From: Callipepla californica brunnescens
Taxonomy: Eukaryota > Chordata > Aves > Galliformes > Odontophoridae
Assembly (NCBI GenBank): GCA_023055505.1
Contig: JALIRH010000031.1
Coordinates: forward strand, 2,992,823-3,056,822
Direction of reading: 5' to 3'
DNA: 64,000 bases
In this document: positions 1-12,530 of the stretch, piece after piece
How the letters are laid out: every line of letters begins with the position of its first letter
Numbering within the stretch: the stretch's first letter is position 1
Program-made: the position numbers and the translations under genes
The notes under the pieces: generated by a model
The model's database searches: none
The model's input: only the letters and a program-made list of their open reading frames with translations
What the model was told of the DNA's origin: nothing

Positions 1-3000
1 TGGATCTGTGACCAGGACAGTGTTGGTAATACACTGATGTTTTAATTCTTCCTGACCTGCGCTTGCAGTGTCTAAGCCTTCTCAATTTCTTATGTTGTCC
101 CACCACAAAATGCACAAGAGGCTGAGAGGGAGCACAGCCAAGAAGCTGACCCAAACTGGCAAAGAGAGATTGCATACCATGATACATTGTACTTAGGAAT
201 GAAAGCTGGTAGAAATAAAGGAAAGGAAAGGATGTTAAGGCAACTGTCTTCTGTCTCCCTAGGATTTCTATTGGCTTCCCTAGAATTGCTACTGTACTCA
301 GTACAATGAGGAAATAGACTGGCATAGTAAAAATGGTTGACCTGAAAATCAATAGAAAGTGGTAATAACATAACATAACATAGGTATTACTACTTTTTAA
401 GTACAGTACTTTTTAAGCTTTTCACTATTTTTTACAAACTTATTCAGTTGAGGAGTTAAAAAATAATTTCAAAAATTCCAACTTTTGTTTCACAGGTACT
501 CACATGCAGCTACTATTTTTTGGTAGAACTATAGCCAGAATTAGCATACATTTTAAATTTTGTTCTCCTACTTAAGATTTTTTTTTTTTCCATTTCTAAT
601 TTAATCAAAGGCCGCTGTGCTTGTCTTCCAGTGAATTAAGGGCATGTACTGTGGCTTGGAGTCTTTCCAAACACAGAGATGCCACTTCTAGACGCTGGGC
701 ATATTTGCATAACCCTGCACAGATGATCAAATTTACAATTAGTTTGTTACAGAGATATCTAATTATCTGTATCACAGGTAAGAATTGTTTTCTGAAGAGT
801 AGATCTGTGCTTTTATTGCTGTGCTTTTTACAGATGCTGGAGTGTCCTTTCTCAACTGTTTCATGTCATTTCCACGTGAAGTCAATGGATCAGAACATTC
901 AGATTATTGTTTTTTTTTTCAATATTTAGTTTATATAATATTTAAAAAGGGTAGAAATTAATCTACCCTAAGTAACCATAGGCATTGGTACAGATGCATT
1001 TTTTGTATTTGCACAACACTTGTCCTGTGTTAATTTCCCAATTAACATTTGCTGTCTGCAAAACTTTGGAACACAGATAATGGGTATTTATGATCTTTGA
1101 CTTAGATTCTAACGAGTAGTAGTTTCATCTCAATTCAGCTATCTTGAAACTTTGTGCGCCACATGCTAACAGTATTTCTGTGCTGAATGAGTCACTTTGT
1201 GAATTTTAGCAGAATGAAGTTGTTTCCATGGAATTGTCAGGACGTCTGTATAAGTGCCTCGTAGGATTTCAACCTCTATGATGCTTGTACTGCATTTACA
1301 TAACTCGCAATTCTTAGAACACTATCAGTAAACTGAATGAGTTACAGTGGGGCAACATGACTTGTCAAAAAATGCCTAGCAAAGTAGTGAGAAGCCAAAA
1401 AGAGGTAACTTGGTTCTCATTAGTCCAACTCAAGACTTACTCCTATGCTACACAAAAATTAAGAAAGTTACTCTTGTTTTGTTGCAAGACTAGGGATCCT
1501 GTCCATTATTATGAGAGTAAACTTCTGGTATTGGACCAGCATAAGAAATTGCAGGCCAGAATTCTAAATGTGTGCTGCAGTTGTTCTAAGATTAAAAGCC
1601 ATGTTACCTCTGTTCAACCAACCTTACTCTTTCTGCATTGCTGGAATGATGTAGAAACTTCCCTGTGACACAAATTTTTAGTTGCTTAGTGGTCCAAGCT
1701 TCTACTTCATATGAGAGGCAGGAAGAAACTTGAATCCTTTGATGACAAAATTAGACGCGTAAGGCCTGACTTAAAGACTTTTCAAAAATCTATCTAGGAA
1801 AGAAAAAATAAAATATAAATTCACAATTTACTAAGCTCTTAAGTCTACACTTATTATGCCGTTCAATTTGATGTATTCTCCCTTTACTTGATTTAACTTC
1901 ATTTAACACTAATGAACCTAAGCAGTGGCTAAAACAGGGAGACTCATGACTGATAGTTGTGATTTTGCAGGCCAGCAGGTATAAGGACAAGAAAATAATC
2001 TGAACTTTGATTAGCTGTTCACGTGTTTTCTAGAAAACTTTTTTTTGGGAACCTGTTACTCAAATTTTCTTGTATTTCAGTAAAGAAAGAATCAGGGTCT
2101 TTGAGGGAAGGCATCATTTTTAGAAAACTGGCAAAGTGAAGTTCTCTGTGCTGTCAGATTTCCAATATTAGTGTAGCCATAGTTAAGTGTCTTAATCATT
2201 TGACACTAGTAAAGAATACTTAGTGTTTCTGGCACCTTAGCTACTGTGATAGGTAACCTGTATGTTTTCAGTATGTTTACCACTGGCTGTCTATTGAATC
2301 ATACTTGTTTATACTAATCTATTCTTACATCCAGTATGACAGATGAGAAGCAGGCAGGCAGTTGGGGATGTTGTTGCTCCTAAACAAGATGCACCAATAT
2401 TAATGTGATCGCTACCCTGATAAGTAATTGCCTGGGAAGTCAGAAATCCCTTGGTTGCCAAGTCATGTAAAAATTACAGAGCCTCTGTTTGTTTTTTGTT
2501 TAAAAAAAACCTAAATCTGCTGTCACTGAATTTTACATTCATTGTCCAGTAAGTAATATTCAGCTACAATATTCACAGCAATTGTTGGTTTTTTTTTTTG
2601 TTGTTGTTTTGTTTTGGTTTTGTTTTTAAAGTTAAGTTCAGGAGGAAATGAAAGAACAGATGAAAGTGGTAGCATTACCTCAAATGCATCTATAAGTTTC
2701 ACTGTATGTATGACAAGTATGACATTTTGTAGAGAGTTAAGTATGGATTGAACCCAAGGTTAATAACTCCAGTGTTTTGGAGTTCACTCTTCATAAAAAA
2801 TTTAAAGATCAGTCCTCTTAGGTGTATTTTAACTGTACTCATTTCTTGTGCTGTCTTTGAATTTATGAGTGGAGGTTCAGAATGTGCTAAAAACAATTAC
2901 ATTGTTCATGCCAGTTCTTGCTAGGATTGATTTCTGTTGGCGTAGTTGCGTTTCTAAGGACTGAATAATTCTGCGTATTGTAGGTACTGCCATCTCAGAT

Positions 3001-3163
3001 GTGTTAGACATATTCTCAGTTATGAAAGAAGCCTTTTATTTAGAAATATGTGGTATTTGCTGTTACAACTTACTCTTCTGGGACATAATACATTTTAAAC
3101 AAATAATGAACACATTAATTTATACTTGCATGTTCAAAGTTGTAAAAAATTTATTTCTTTTAG
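1..3163 (+). other. VPS13A: VPS13A intron, upstream part
   Basis: This stretch lies upstream of the first recognisable VPS13A exon and ends in a good acceptor, a T-rich run followed by TAG at 3161-3163. It is AT-rich with short homopolymer runs, for example a T/G-rich run at about 2588-2630. I found no exon-like segment matching the upstream VPS13A coding region. The short reading frames in it, such as those at 621-929 and 1357-1668, have no family resemblance and are treated as chance. Confidence 0.6.
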
Positions 3164-3249
3164 ACAATTGAAAATGGAAGATTTGCAAAACTCAGATATA
3201 TTGCACATGCTATGGTCAACAGTACAGACCTGTTAATGGTGACAAAGAG
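3164..3249 (+). CDS. VPS13A: VPS13A fourth-last exon (start of C-terminal PH-like domain)
   Basis: This 86-nt exon encodes a peptide starting TIENGRFAKLRYIAHAM and ending LLMVTK plus two bases of the next codon. It lies between a TTTTAG acceptor and a GTAAGC donor. VPS13A is a very large bridge-like lipid-transfer protein at contacts between the ER and mitochondria or lipid droplets. Its C-terminal PH-like domain is known to bind the scramblase XK. The exon joins the next one at phase 2 and restores a Ser codon across the junction. Family assignment rests on the ENGRFAK block and on the following exons, which I recognise from human VPS13A. The reading is conserved and without lesions. VPS13C and VPS13D are alternatives, but their C-termini fit less well. 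Confidence 0.85.
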
Positions 3250-3886
3250 GTAAGCTGTCCTGACTGTGAGTACTAAGGGAATAAACCTCTATCATCAAAA
3301 ATGTGGGTGCCTTAATAATTCTTAGTCAGTAACTGTACTTTGTGTGTCATTATGTATATGGATAGAGTACTGTACAGGGTATGCTTGGTGTGCTTTTTGT
3401 TAATCAGTTCCATAGCAGCATTGGTCAGCACCAGAGCATGTTATTTGTGTGTCATGGTAAGTTTCATATTTACGGAGAGGAAAAGATTGTTGGATTTGTG
3501 ATTTCTGTAGCTGAGCAAAATTTATAACAAATGTGATTAGGCTGAGGTTAGTGGAATTGTGGGATTCTCTTAGAAATTAGTTTAAGGAAGGAAAACGCAT
3601 AGTATGGGAGTAGAGGCTCAACTATGTTTAATGGTTAAGTATCGAGCATTCTTCGTAAATTTAAAGTCTGTAACTTTTTGTAGAAACACAGCTAGAAATG
3701 TCATGCTTTTTTATGAAACTGTTTTAAATGAGAGTGTTCAAAATTCAGAGTTTCAGAAACCATGCTGTACAACTAATTAGACAAGAAACATTTCAAAACA
3801 AATGTCAGTAGATTTAGGGTTAACTTGATAACTTCAGATATTTTTTACATTATTTTTTTAAATTATGAATTTCCTTTATTGCCTAG

Positions 3887-4010
3887 TGGTGTTTTATTTG
3901 TGACAAAAGGGACATTTGGACAGTTGACGTGTGAGTGGCAGTACACTTACGATGAATTCACTAAAGAACCATTCATTGTTGATGGGAGGAGATTACGCAT
4001 TGAAGCAAAG
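3887..4010 (+). CDS. VPS13A: VPS13A third-last exon (PH-like domain core)
   Basis: This 124-nt exon follows a TTGCCTAG acceptor and ends at AAAG|GTACGA. It encodes the core of the VPS13A C-terminal domain, beginning GVLFVTKGTFGQLTCEWQ and ending RRLRIEAK. The alternating hydrophobic strands with a central Trp are what is expected of a PH-like beta-sandwich. With the previous exon the combined length is 210 nt, so it ends exactly on a codon boundary. The open frame visible here starts upstream in the intron; the true coding start is set by the acceptor. No stop or frameshift is present. Confidence 0.9.
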
Positions 4011-4751
4011 GTACGATAACCTGATCTAATTTTGTTTTCTTTTAGTGTTTGTTTGTAAAACTGAATTCCTCATCTCTCCCCTAGTTGTGGTGTCATTAGA
4101 GAAAGGAGTTTAAATGTGGCATTGACAGCCCTTAGATTACAGTTTTCTGGCTATTTTAAGCAGAATGCTGACTTGTTTGCAGCTGAAATTGTTCCTTCAG
4201 GCTTGGAGATGTTCTGCTGACACGTGCCAGTTTGTCTAATATTTCCAAATTCCATACATTTCATTAAAACAAACAAAACTGCTTTATTTCCCTGGTAAAC
4301 TGGCAATGGACAATAAGAGATTCAAGCTCTGATAACTGAACCAGAGCCAACATTCCTTATAAAAAATAATCCCTTGAATTTTTTCTGAGATGGTAAATGA
4401 AATTTGAATCAGTGAACTTACCTGATGGATTTTTTTTTTCTGTTTTCATTAAGATTCATGTGTGTAATCATACATCTTGGTTGCAAGAACCATCTTGACA
4501 ATGTGCCTGCAAAGCTTTACACTGGTATTTTGTTTCTACTGGAGGGCTTAAAAGGCAGAGCCATCTAACTGCAAGTGAATTTTTATAGGATAAAATCCAA
4601 CGAGAATTCTTTGTTTCTATAATTTTAACAGATCTTTACAGCAGTCATTTCAGAGTCCACTCACATGCCTACAGTATGGTTTTTTTTTTGTTGAAATCTG
4701 TGGATGAAAACTCAATTTTTTTCAAAGCTCTACTTTTGTTCTATCTCTGAA

Positions 4752-5022
4752 GTCAAAAGTTGCTGTGAAGGCAAAGGAACCAGCACAAACGAGGAGATGT
4801 TACAAAAGGAAGGAAAAATGAATGCTCACCTGTTTCCAAAGATCTAGCTTTACAGGGAAAGAACTCCATGAGGAGGAATCTCTAGCAAGACAAAGTGGCA
4901 GTCAGCCTTTAAATGAGGTCACGCAGGTGAATTGCCTTCCTCTGTGCTTCCAGGGCTGACCAGGTCTTTCCTTCAAGTGCTCAATCCATGGTTCAGGCTG
5001 TGACTCAGCAGTCCCCATACAG
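4752..5022 (-). repeat. Unnamed ~280-bp interspersed repeat, copy 1 (minus)
   Basis: Read on the minus strand this starts near TGTATGGGGACTGCTGAGTC and ends near CTTCACAGCAACTTTTGAC. It closely matches, in opposite orientation, the segment at 36086-36370. Shared blocks are GACTGCTGAGTCACAGCCTG, GGTCAGCCCTGG, CATTTAA(A/G)GGCTGACTGCCA, AGATCTTTGGA and TTTGTGCTGGT. It sits in a VPS13A intron, 94 bp before the penultimate exon. The TG start and CA-rich end and a TATA-like CATTTAA are compatible with a short solo LTR, but a MITE or SINE is possible. I do not recognise the family. Confidence 0.6.
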
Positions 5023-5095
5023 CATCTAATCTAAATTCTCTCTCTTTTCATTTAAAACCATTTCTTCTTGTCCTATTAATTTTGAAAGAACTGAT
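5023..5095 (-). repeat. CR1 LINE scrap (minus)
   Basis: A short AT-rich run resembles the CR1 3' region block that normally reads as a tract ending TTTAAAACCATTTC then CTTGTCCTAT. It abuts the unnamed repeat at 4752-5022, so the repeat probably landed in or beside an older CR1 piece. The span is short and partly low-complexity, so the assignment is modest. Confidence 0.4.
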
Positions 5096-5116
5096 TATTG
5101 TTTTTATTTTTTAAAG

Positions 5117-5191
5117 GAACGGGTCAAGTCTGTCTTCCATGCCAAAGAATTTGGAAAAATTATTAACTTTAAAAGTCCAGAAGATGCAAAG
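5117..5191 (+). CDS. VPS13A: VPS13A penultimate exon
   Basis: This 75-nt, phase-0 exon (25 codons) reads ERVKSVFHAKEFGKIINF followed by KSPEDAK. A T-rich tract ending in TTTAAAG precedes it and GTAAAA follows it. It continues the PH-like domain and is nearly identical in my memory to the human VPS13A segment. The exon is too short for a conventional ORF search and is supported by splice signals, phase and family sequence. It lies just downstream of an inserted repeat and a CR1 scrap (4752-5095), which did not damage the acceptor. Confidence 0.9.
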
Positions 5192-5974
5192 GTAAAATCA
5201 AAATATTGTCACAATTACCATTTGTTACATTTGGCTTAAAAAGTGTAAAAACTATTCTTGTGTGTTGAAAAGAACATGTTTCTTATTATACTTAAGTTCT
5301 CATCACTCATATAATACAAATCATCTTCCTGTTGTCTCTGATGAACATTAGTTTAATTACTTGACTGTTTAGTAGATGCAGAAACAAAGTTTCTGGGAAT
5401 GTAGGTGAGAGGTATGGGGTTGTGTTTCTTTTTACTTGTGAGTGAATTGAAGTATTTCAGTAAAAACAAGAGTGCTCCAACGTGTGAAGGGGATTCTGTA
5501 GTCTATTCAACACAAATTACATGAGACTGCTCTGTTTTCACTCAGCCTTTTCACAGATGGAAATGGCAATGATCTATTCTGTACTAAATTTCAGAAATAC
5601 TTAATCCGTATACCAAACTCTTGGAAATTAGAACTGTTTGCTAGACAGCTCATTTAACGGTATTGCCAACAAAAGTAAACTATCAAGAGTATAAAGTAAA
5701 GTGCTAAGTTTTGATTGAGTATTATTTCTGGACATCCCCCTAGAGCTTTAGAATAAGAAAATATCCTAGAAGAAAATAAAGTAGTTTATTTGATACATCA
5801 CAATGTCATTATTGAAGACATCATTTTGATGTCTTTGGTTTTAACTGCAAAAGAGTGGTTCAGGTCTGCTACCAGAACTACATAGCAGCAGGTTTGCTTA
5901 AGCTCTGCTCATTTCTGTCAGTGTGAATAGCTATTTTCACAAGCAATAGATTAATTTTGCGTATATACACACAA

Positions 5975-7020
5975 GTTACAACTGGTCCAACCCCCCTGCG
6001 AAAGCAGCTCCCTAGCCCGGAGAAGAAGACTCCACCACCTCTCTGTGCAGCCTGTGCCAGTGCTCCATCACTGCACTGTGAAGAAGTTCCCACGCACACT
6101 TGTGCAGAACTTCCTATGCATCAGTTTGTGGCCATTTCCCCTCATCCTACTGCCACACACTGCTGAGAAGAGTCCAGCCTTGTCCCTTTGCCTTCTGCTC
6201 CTTAGATACTTACAGACATGGATCAGATCCCCTCTGAGTCTTTTCTCAAGGCTAAACAGACTCAGTTCTCTCAGCCTTTCCTCATAAGGGAGGTGTTTAT
6301 CACCCATTATCATCTTTGTGGCCCTCTGCTGGACTCTTTTGAGGAGATCCCTGTCTTTTTTGTACCAGGGAGCCCAGAACTGTACACAGTACTCCAGGTG
6401 AGGCCTCACCAGGGCAGAATAAAGGGTGAGGATCACCTCCCTTGACCTGCTGGCCACACTCTTTTTAATGCGCCCCAGAATCTCATTGTCTTTCTCTGAG
6501 CTCTGCCAGTCAGCCAGTTCTCAACCAACCTCACCATCCACTCATCTATTCCACACTTCCTCAACTTTGATGTAAGGATGCTGTGGGAGACAGTGTCAAA
6601 TGCCTTGCTGAAATCAAGGTAGACTACATCCATTACTCTCGCTCCATCGTGGAAGGCTACCAGGTTGATTGAGCATAACTTCCCCCTGGTGAATCCATGC
6701 TGACTATTCCTGATAACTCTCTTTTCTTCCAACTTCCTGGAGACAGCATCCAGAACAAGCTGTTCCATAAACTTTCCAAGGATGGAGGTGAGGCTGACTG
6801 GCCTGTAGTTCCCCGGATCCTCCTTCTTGCCCTTTCTGAAGACTGGAGTGACACTGGGTATCCTCCAGTGTTTAGGCACCTCTCCAATTCTCCAAGACCT
6901 TTCAAAGATGGTAGAGAGCAGTTCAGCAGTCATCTCTGCCAAATCCCTCAGCACACATGGATGCATCCCATTGGAGCCCATGGATTTATGTTTATTGATG
7001 TTGCCTTGAGTATCTGAGTG
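5975..7020 (-). mobile_element. CR1 LINE, reverse-transcriptase and 3' part (minus)
   Basis: Two minus-strand frames cover the CR1 ORF2 reverse transcriptase. The frame at 6433-6981 has NYRPVSLTS, an NSQHGFTRGK block and the catalytic-region motif VVYLDFSKAFDTVSH, then ENWLTGR. The frame at 6068-6457 carries the downstream block SREVILTLYSALVRPHLEYC with LFSLEKRLRGDLI. Between them, near 6450, the thumb-to-C-terminal segment is deleted and the frame shifts. The 3' end points toward 5975. CR1 copies are typically 5'-truncated, as here. The element lies antisense in the last VPS13A intron and cannot be mobile. Confidence 0.9.
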
Positions 7021-7902
7021 ATACGTCAGAAAGCATCACAAATACTATCAAGGTCCTGGAAGGCCCCATGCTGAACTTAGACCCAGGAATCTTTGTGGTA
7101 GGGGAATCCCAGCTGTGCCTCACTAAGCCAGGAAGAATACAAAAAATTAAATGAGTGCATCATATTGTGTGTAATGAAGTCTTAAGCAAGGAGAAGGAAG
7201 CTGCAAAAGCTGTGTGTACTTTAAAATAAAAAAAAAAAAAGATTTGCCTTTTTTAGGTAGACTGTGTACTTCATGAAACCAACAGGAGTGCAAGTATCAT
7301 CATCAGATAGACTTGGTATGGATAGTGGTTCTATCTTAGTGAAGGAATACTTGACAGATCTATCAAAAATTACTGTCAAAGTCCTGGGGGCTAACTTATG
7401 GAAGGAAGGGAAAGTCTTCAGGAGTTGCTCCTGTGCCATTGAGCCTGTGGTCACTTCTACAACTTATTTCTCTTCCATATTCAGCAAATATATGAATACC
7501 CTTTAAACTAAATATTGTTGAGGAAAGCTTCTTTCAAAATACATGTATTATCACGTCTGCCACCTGTTCATGTCCATTGACTTGTTATTGTTGCTTTTAG
7601 CCTCTCATATGAGACTCATTTAGTGTTGTAGACTAATGCAGAGAATTAATAATAGTGTACATGTAATTATGATGTCACAGAACCATCAACATAAGCAAAT
7701 CAATTAGCTGTGATATTCAATGGGACCATGTCAGACAATGCCATCTTTCTCATGTGAAAAAATCAGGGGTTTATCATCTACAGTAGAAAAATGTTAAAAC
7801 TTGGGAAGAGAGCAGATAGTGAAGTGTCTGTCATCCTAACCAGATTTTCTGTATGCCTTTTACCAAGGATGCATTTTAATTTTTTTCTTTTCATCTACAC
7901 AG
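7021..7902 (+). other. VPS13A: VPS13A last intron, remainder
   Basis: Sequence between the CR1 insertion and the last exon. It includes an A-rich run at about 7230-7242 and an 80-codon open frame at 7264-7506 with no recognisable family. The first 110 bases, after the CR1, may still be degenerate repeat. Confidence 0.5.
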
Positions 7903-7953
7903 TGGATCCTTTCTAAATTAGAAGAAGTGAGAGAGAATCGGCCAAAATCATAA
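7903..7953 (+). CDS. VPS13A: VPS13A last coding exon with stop
   Basis: After a TTCATCTACACAG acceptor the sequence reads WILSKLEEVRENRPKS and ends at TAA (7951-7953). This is the C-terminal alpha-helix of the PH-like domain, 16 residues plus stop, matching the WIL.KL pattern at the human VPS13A C-terminus. The last intron (5192-7902) contains a CR1 insertion of about 1 kb at 5975-7020. The four exons together give 111 intact C-terminal residues. Confidence 0.88.
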   Translation, partial: WILSKLEEVRENRPKS

Positions 7954-8860
7954 TGAATGGATGGAGAAACACCAGGAGATGAAGAGTATTAAGCAGCTAC
8001 CTTCTAACGCCATTTGAACAAGCTGAACTAGTTGCATATCAGCAACATTTTACAAATAAAGAAATTGAAAAAGGAGGGAGAGAACACTGATGAAATTAAT
8101 CATCACAGCAATCTATGGATATATCATAAAAAAAATAGCTATTATTAAGTTAAAAAAAATGCAAGCCTATACTGATAATTTTATTTTGCCAAGTTTCAAT
8201 TTTTTTTTTCGAAATACAATTTATATGGATTTGTATTACCATGACTTTTGGCAATGAAACTGAAATCTGGACTAGTCCTTGTGATTCTATTTGAAACAAA
8301 TAATTTGCTTTTTATTGTGAAAATCAGTATCAAGTTTCTTTCTATACTTTCTTAGGACTTGAGCCTGTGTTGAAATTCAGATTTCTTTTGAAGGAAGCGT
8401 TAACTTAATTACCACTGTCTTAAAGCTCAAATCCTATGGAATCTGTTCACCAGAAAACTTACTTTATCTAACTTAACTTTATCACAGTAGGGGCTACTTA
8501 GTTACCAAGTATATTATTTTCTTTTGTAAACGAATAGACCAAGTCACAATGAATTTTCATTACAGTATCACTTTTAGTGTAAACTTTTTTATAACCTACT
8601 CAAGGAAATGTCGCACCTTTTATCATTGTTAAGAGAAAATATAACAGTTTACAGAAACTTATAATGGGGATAACTAATATATGTCTGCACTAGAAATATG
8701 AATTTAAGCTTGTTATTCTAAATAAAAGTCATAGCAGATTTGCAACTGAAGAAGGAAGAATTGGGGTTATAAGGGTACTGTTGCATACCAAAAATATTTG
8801 CCGTGGATATTGTGTGTTAAGCAAGTGACTAATAAAGTCAGATTTCTATTAAACAATAAA
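7954..8860 (+). other. VPS13A: VPS13A 3' UTR with candidate polyadenylation signals
   Basis: The AT-rich sequence after the stop carries AATAAA hexamers at 8055-8060, 8721-8726, 8831-8836 and 8855-8860. The cluster at 8721-8860 is the likeliest end of the main transcript, and the first would give a very short UTR. The boundary is inferred from these signals alone. Confidence 0.55.
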
Positions 8861-11800
8861 CACAGTATTTCATAGTTACTTTTTTCAACTCTTCTTGCCA
8901 ATGGAACTTTTGTTTCTTACCTAGACGGCAGAACTTAAAGAGGTAGAGCCAGAAGGTGTGTGATGCTGCCTACTTCTTAGATGTATTAGTCATAATATTG
9001 CTGAATGACTGATTACTGCAGTTAATAAGAAAGTACAGGGAGCAATACAGTGTTACATGAAGGCTTTCATAAGTTCCCATTATCAAAGTCTTCAGAATTA
9101 ATGCTATATGCAGTATATACTTACAGAATATTCTTTCCTAACAATTGTTTGGAATGTTTATGTGTGAGATTGTATACTTCCTGCACTGCTGGTGGTGCTC
9201 AAGAGATCCAAGTTGTTGCATTATTGTAAAATCTAAAATGATGAGCATGCTGACCTGCAATTGCAGCTTTTTAGTTTTCTCTAAGTCTTGACTTAGATGT
9301 TGAGTTACCATTTAGTTTATTACAAAACACCTATTTTATTGTACTTTTTTTCCAAAAATTGTAAAGTGAATTCTGTACTATGAGAATAACTTTTACTCCA
9401 CTTGTTTGTACAACAAACATACACCAAGACCATTAACTCAGGTTATAGTCATGCCAAAATAATACTTTGCCTTAGATAAATATTGTCACTAGTTGACAAA
9501 ACATCTGGTTTTTTTGTTTTGTTTCTTTTTAATATATGAGTCATAGGTGGGACAGTTCAGTTAATAGCCACATCATGATCTTCATTCTTTGGTACTTTTC
9601 ATTGTCTCTCTCTCACTCTCTCATATTCCTGATAACTCTTGCAAGCAAACACATGGTACATTCCCATCTGTTTATCTCTTTAATTTATTCTAAGTATTCC
9701 TCTTTGCAGAGGCTCTGTTTCATTGTTTCATCTCTAGTTCTTAGCGTGATTGTCTTCCTTTTGCTCACAAACTGCTGTTTCTGAAGTTGCATCTTGTTCT
9801 TCAGTGGTATTTAAACAATTTAATCATTAAAGCTGAAGGAGTCATCCTAGATGTGCATGTCTGTGGTCAAGCTCATGCTTTGGAAAAGATAACGTCTCCC
9901 CAATATATTCAGCTTTGCTATAAAGTATAAATCATTTTGAGCTCCTGAGCCAATGGAAAGCTTTAAGAAGAGAATTAGAACCCTCAAAGTGTGCTGGTTC
10001 AGTCAGCATCTAGAATATATAAAATTCAAATTCCGCACTTCCCTCCTTGTCTCAGCATGTGATAATGTGGTTTTCTATAGCTCCATTTTTCTACTTAGTT
10101 AATTTTATCTTTTTCATTATGCTTCTCCATACATTCATGAGTGAATTTTGCCATTTGACTTTCATTTCTCTTTGTAAACCAATTTGGGAAAAGGAGAAAG
10201 GTACCCAGTTATGTTACTTTGTAGTTCACTGGATTGCGTTTTGAAAGTTGAGATGTCCATTCTTGTGTGCCTAATTCATCTCTCAAAATATGTTTGCTTT
10301 TTTTTTTTCTTCCCAAGAATGTAGAAAAGATGTATTATTTTTTAATGAATATTTATGTGCAAATATAAATGGGAATCTCAAAAATAAATAAATAAATAAT
10401 CAGCATTTAGGTCTTATCCACTGTAGTGCCTAAAAGAATACCCTTGCCTTTGATTGTTTCTATTTTAGACAAATGTTACGCCAACACCTAGTTCCTTTCA
10501 AAATGTCACCCCGATTTTCAGTAGTATTTTATTACTGGTTTAATTACCTTTCTGGTAGGAGTGACCAAATCTAGAATCAAAGATGGTGACAAACAGTGCT
10601 TCAAGGTGCAGGTGACTGATAATGCAGTGTTCTAAAATCTCACAGTCAAGTAAATGCTTGTACCTGTTTTTGTTCAGCTGCATGCACTTCCAGAGCATGA
10701 CTTCTTTTCGGTTTCCACCCTCTGTCCTGCCTTCCCACTGCCCCAACCCAACCTCCTCTCCACCTTCAATAAAGCAAAATGAATTTTGAGTGGAAAGTGA
10801 TTATTGTTTGTTTGTTTGCTTGCTTCCTTATACACTGCATTAATGGTGTGGGGGCAGGGGGGATGGGATGGGACATTGTTTGTTTGTTAATGCCCTTAAA
10901 AAGGCTTTAAAATGTTGCTTGCAACGTGCTAAAGAAGAGCTTGTACTGATGGGTCCTACAAAATGTGAACTCACTGCTGTGCTTGTACTCCAGCAAAACC
11001 TGACTCCTGGATTCCAGGCATCAAGGTACTCTTCATATAGACAGCAAACTTCGACTCAGGTACAAAGCTGGTGAGAGTCTAAGTAGACTTTTTTTTCTTC
11101 AGAATTTTGCATGAATCAGGTAGTTCAAACACTTGGACATTTTAGGTGCTTTCCTCCGTTAAATCTGCTGCCCTAGAAGAAGTCAGCATGTTTGTCCTTT
11201 TTTGTTCTCACAACTGGAAGTTTAGAGGTAATGTGAAACTTCAGTATCTATGGATTTCAAGACAAGCTTTTGCCTTTTCTAATTTTTATTTGTTTATTTA
11301 TTTATTAATTTTTAAGAACAAAGCTTAGTGCAGCACAAGGTCTTGCACCATGTTACTTGTTCTGTGGTAGGGTTATAGATAACACAGTGGGCATGCAGAA
11401 GGTAACACTCAAAATACTTGCTGTTCTATGCTGTAATGTCTCTTTTTACTTCCTCTTGGTCCTTTCTAGTTTGTCGAGGAGTGCTTTTTCCTGTATCACC
11501 CCACTCCAGAGTACACTGCGCTTTACAATCAATGCTGATTGCTGTCATTTAGCAGTATGAGCAAAACTTTAAAGCACTTTAAGAGCATCTTCCTACTGCT
11601 TGATGCAGCGCTAAAGGGAGGACAAACAAACTAGATGTAACGGGCTGTTTTCCTCTTAAGAGCGGAGAAGAGCTCTGGACATACTTTATCTGTACTGCTG
11701 ACAAAAGGGACCCATATTGTTTATTTTTTTTAATACCATTAGGTGTCCTTTATGGACAGGGAAAGGTCAGGGTGTGCTTTTCACAGGACTAAGCTCTGAG

Positions 11801-12354
11801 AGCTGTTAATCTGGCTGAATACACAGAAACATTATGCTGAAAAAAATTCTCTTTTTCTTTGCTGTATATGAATTGCTATTTCATGCTGATATTAAAAAAG
11901 CACTGCTGTAATACTTCTTCGAAAAATTGCAGTTTAATTCATTTATATATAAGAGGATCTCAGTGCATCTTTGGAGCAGAACGAATGCTAATAACAGGAG
12001 GTTCTACTAAAACAAGCCCTTTGTGAGTGTTCCTGGGTTAGCTAATTCTGTGTCAATGACTACCATAGGGTTTTGCAATGGGGAAAAATGTTTTCAAGAT
12101 GGCTGGAATTGACCTGCCTAGTGTTTTTAGACATTGCTTGTATGAATTTTTGGCCAGATGAATGAAAACCGATTGAGCTATTAGTGGTGCTGCTGTCATT
12201 AATGGAGAAGCTCGTTGAATGGCAGGACAAGATCAGGTCGTTTTGCTTCTCTCTAATCCGTGTAAAATTACCTGATTAAAATACATCTCTTTTCAGTCAG
12301 CACAGACTGTACTGTCAACAAATCACACCTTACTGACACAAGCATATTTTTAAT
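8861..12354. other. VPS13A to GNA14-pseudogene intergenic and 3' UTR region
   Basis: This is the tail-to-tail gap between the VPS13A polyadenylation region and the stop codon of the decayed G-alpha gene. The right side would have been the GNA14 3' UTR on the minus strand. A (TTTA)-rich segment at about 11285-11310 gives several minus-strand AATAAA hexamers and could mark its former end. A short (AAAT)n tract lies at 10380-10400. The open frames at 9536-9784, 10047-10244 and 11357-11560 have no detectable homology and look like chance. Confidence 0.5.
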
Positions 12355-12530
12355 TTAAACCAGATGGAACTCTTTCAGGTTTAGTTGCAGGATTGTGTCC
12401 TTGAGCAGCAGAGACGAAACAAGTATTTTCTGTGTTTGTGACACAAGTGGAATGGGTGTAGATGACCTTCCCCTTGTAAAGATTCTGATCCTGATACAGT
12501 CTCCTCCAGCTTTGGCATTTTGTTTAAGTC
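12355..12530 (-). pseudogene. GNA14: GNA14 pseudogene exon 7 (last coding exon)
   Basis: The exon begins after a minus-strand TTTGAACAG acceptor at 12531-12533 and ends with TAA at 12355-12357. Aligned pieces read RLYQDQN, then KVIYTHSTC (family KVIYSHFTC), then TNTEN, and after a shift [15 protein letters not shown] with stop. Length is 176 nt against 191 in GNAQ. The 15-nt deficit equals a deletion of about 13 nt near 12508, where the AARDFIL segment is lost, plus 2 nt at about 12404 in the FAAVKD block. Both change frame. Exons of this class carry the purine-ring-binding TCAT motif (here TCVT) and the receptor-binding C-terminus. Note that no single open frame covers it. Confidence 0.92.

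Noticed and set aside
6045..7017. Several plus-strand open frames across 6.0 to 7.0 kb
   Set aside because: They are antisense shadows of the minus-strand CR1 reverse-transcriptase sequence.
7264..7506. 80-codon frame in the last VPS13A intron as a possible extra exon
   Set aside because: There are no matching splice sites, and the penultimate and last exons already join in frame without it.
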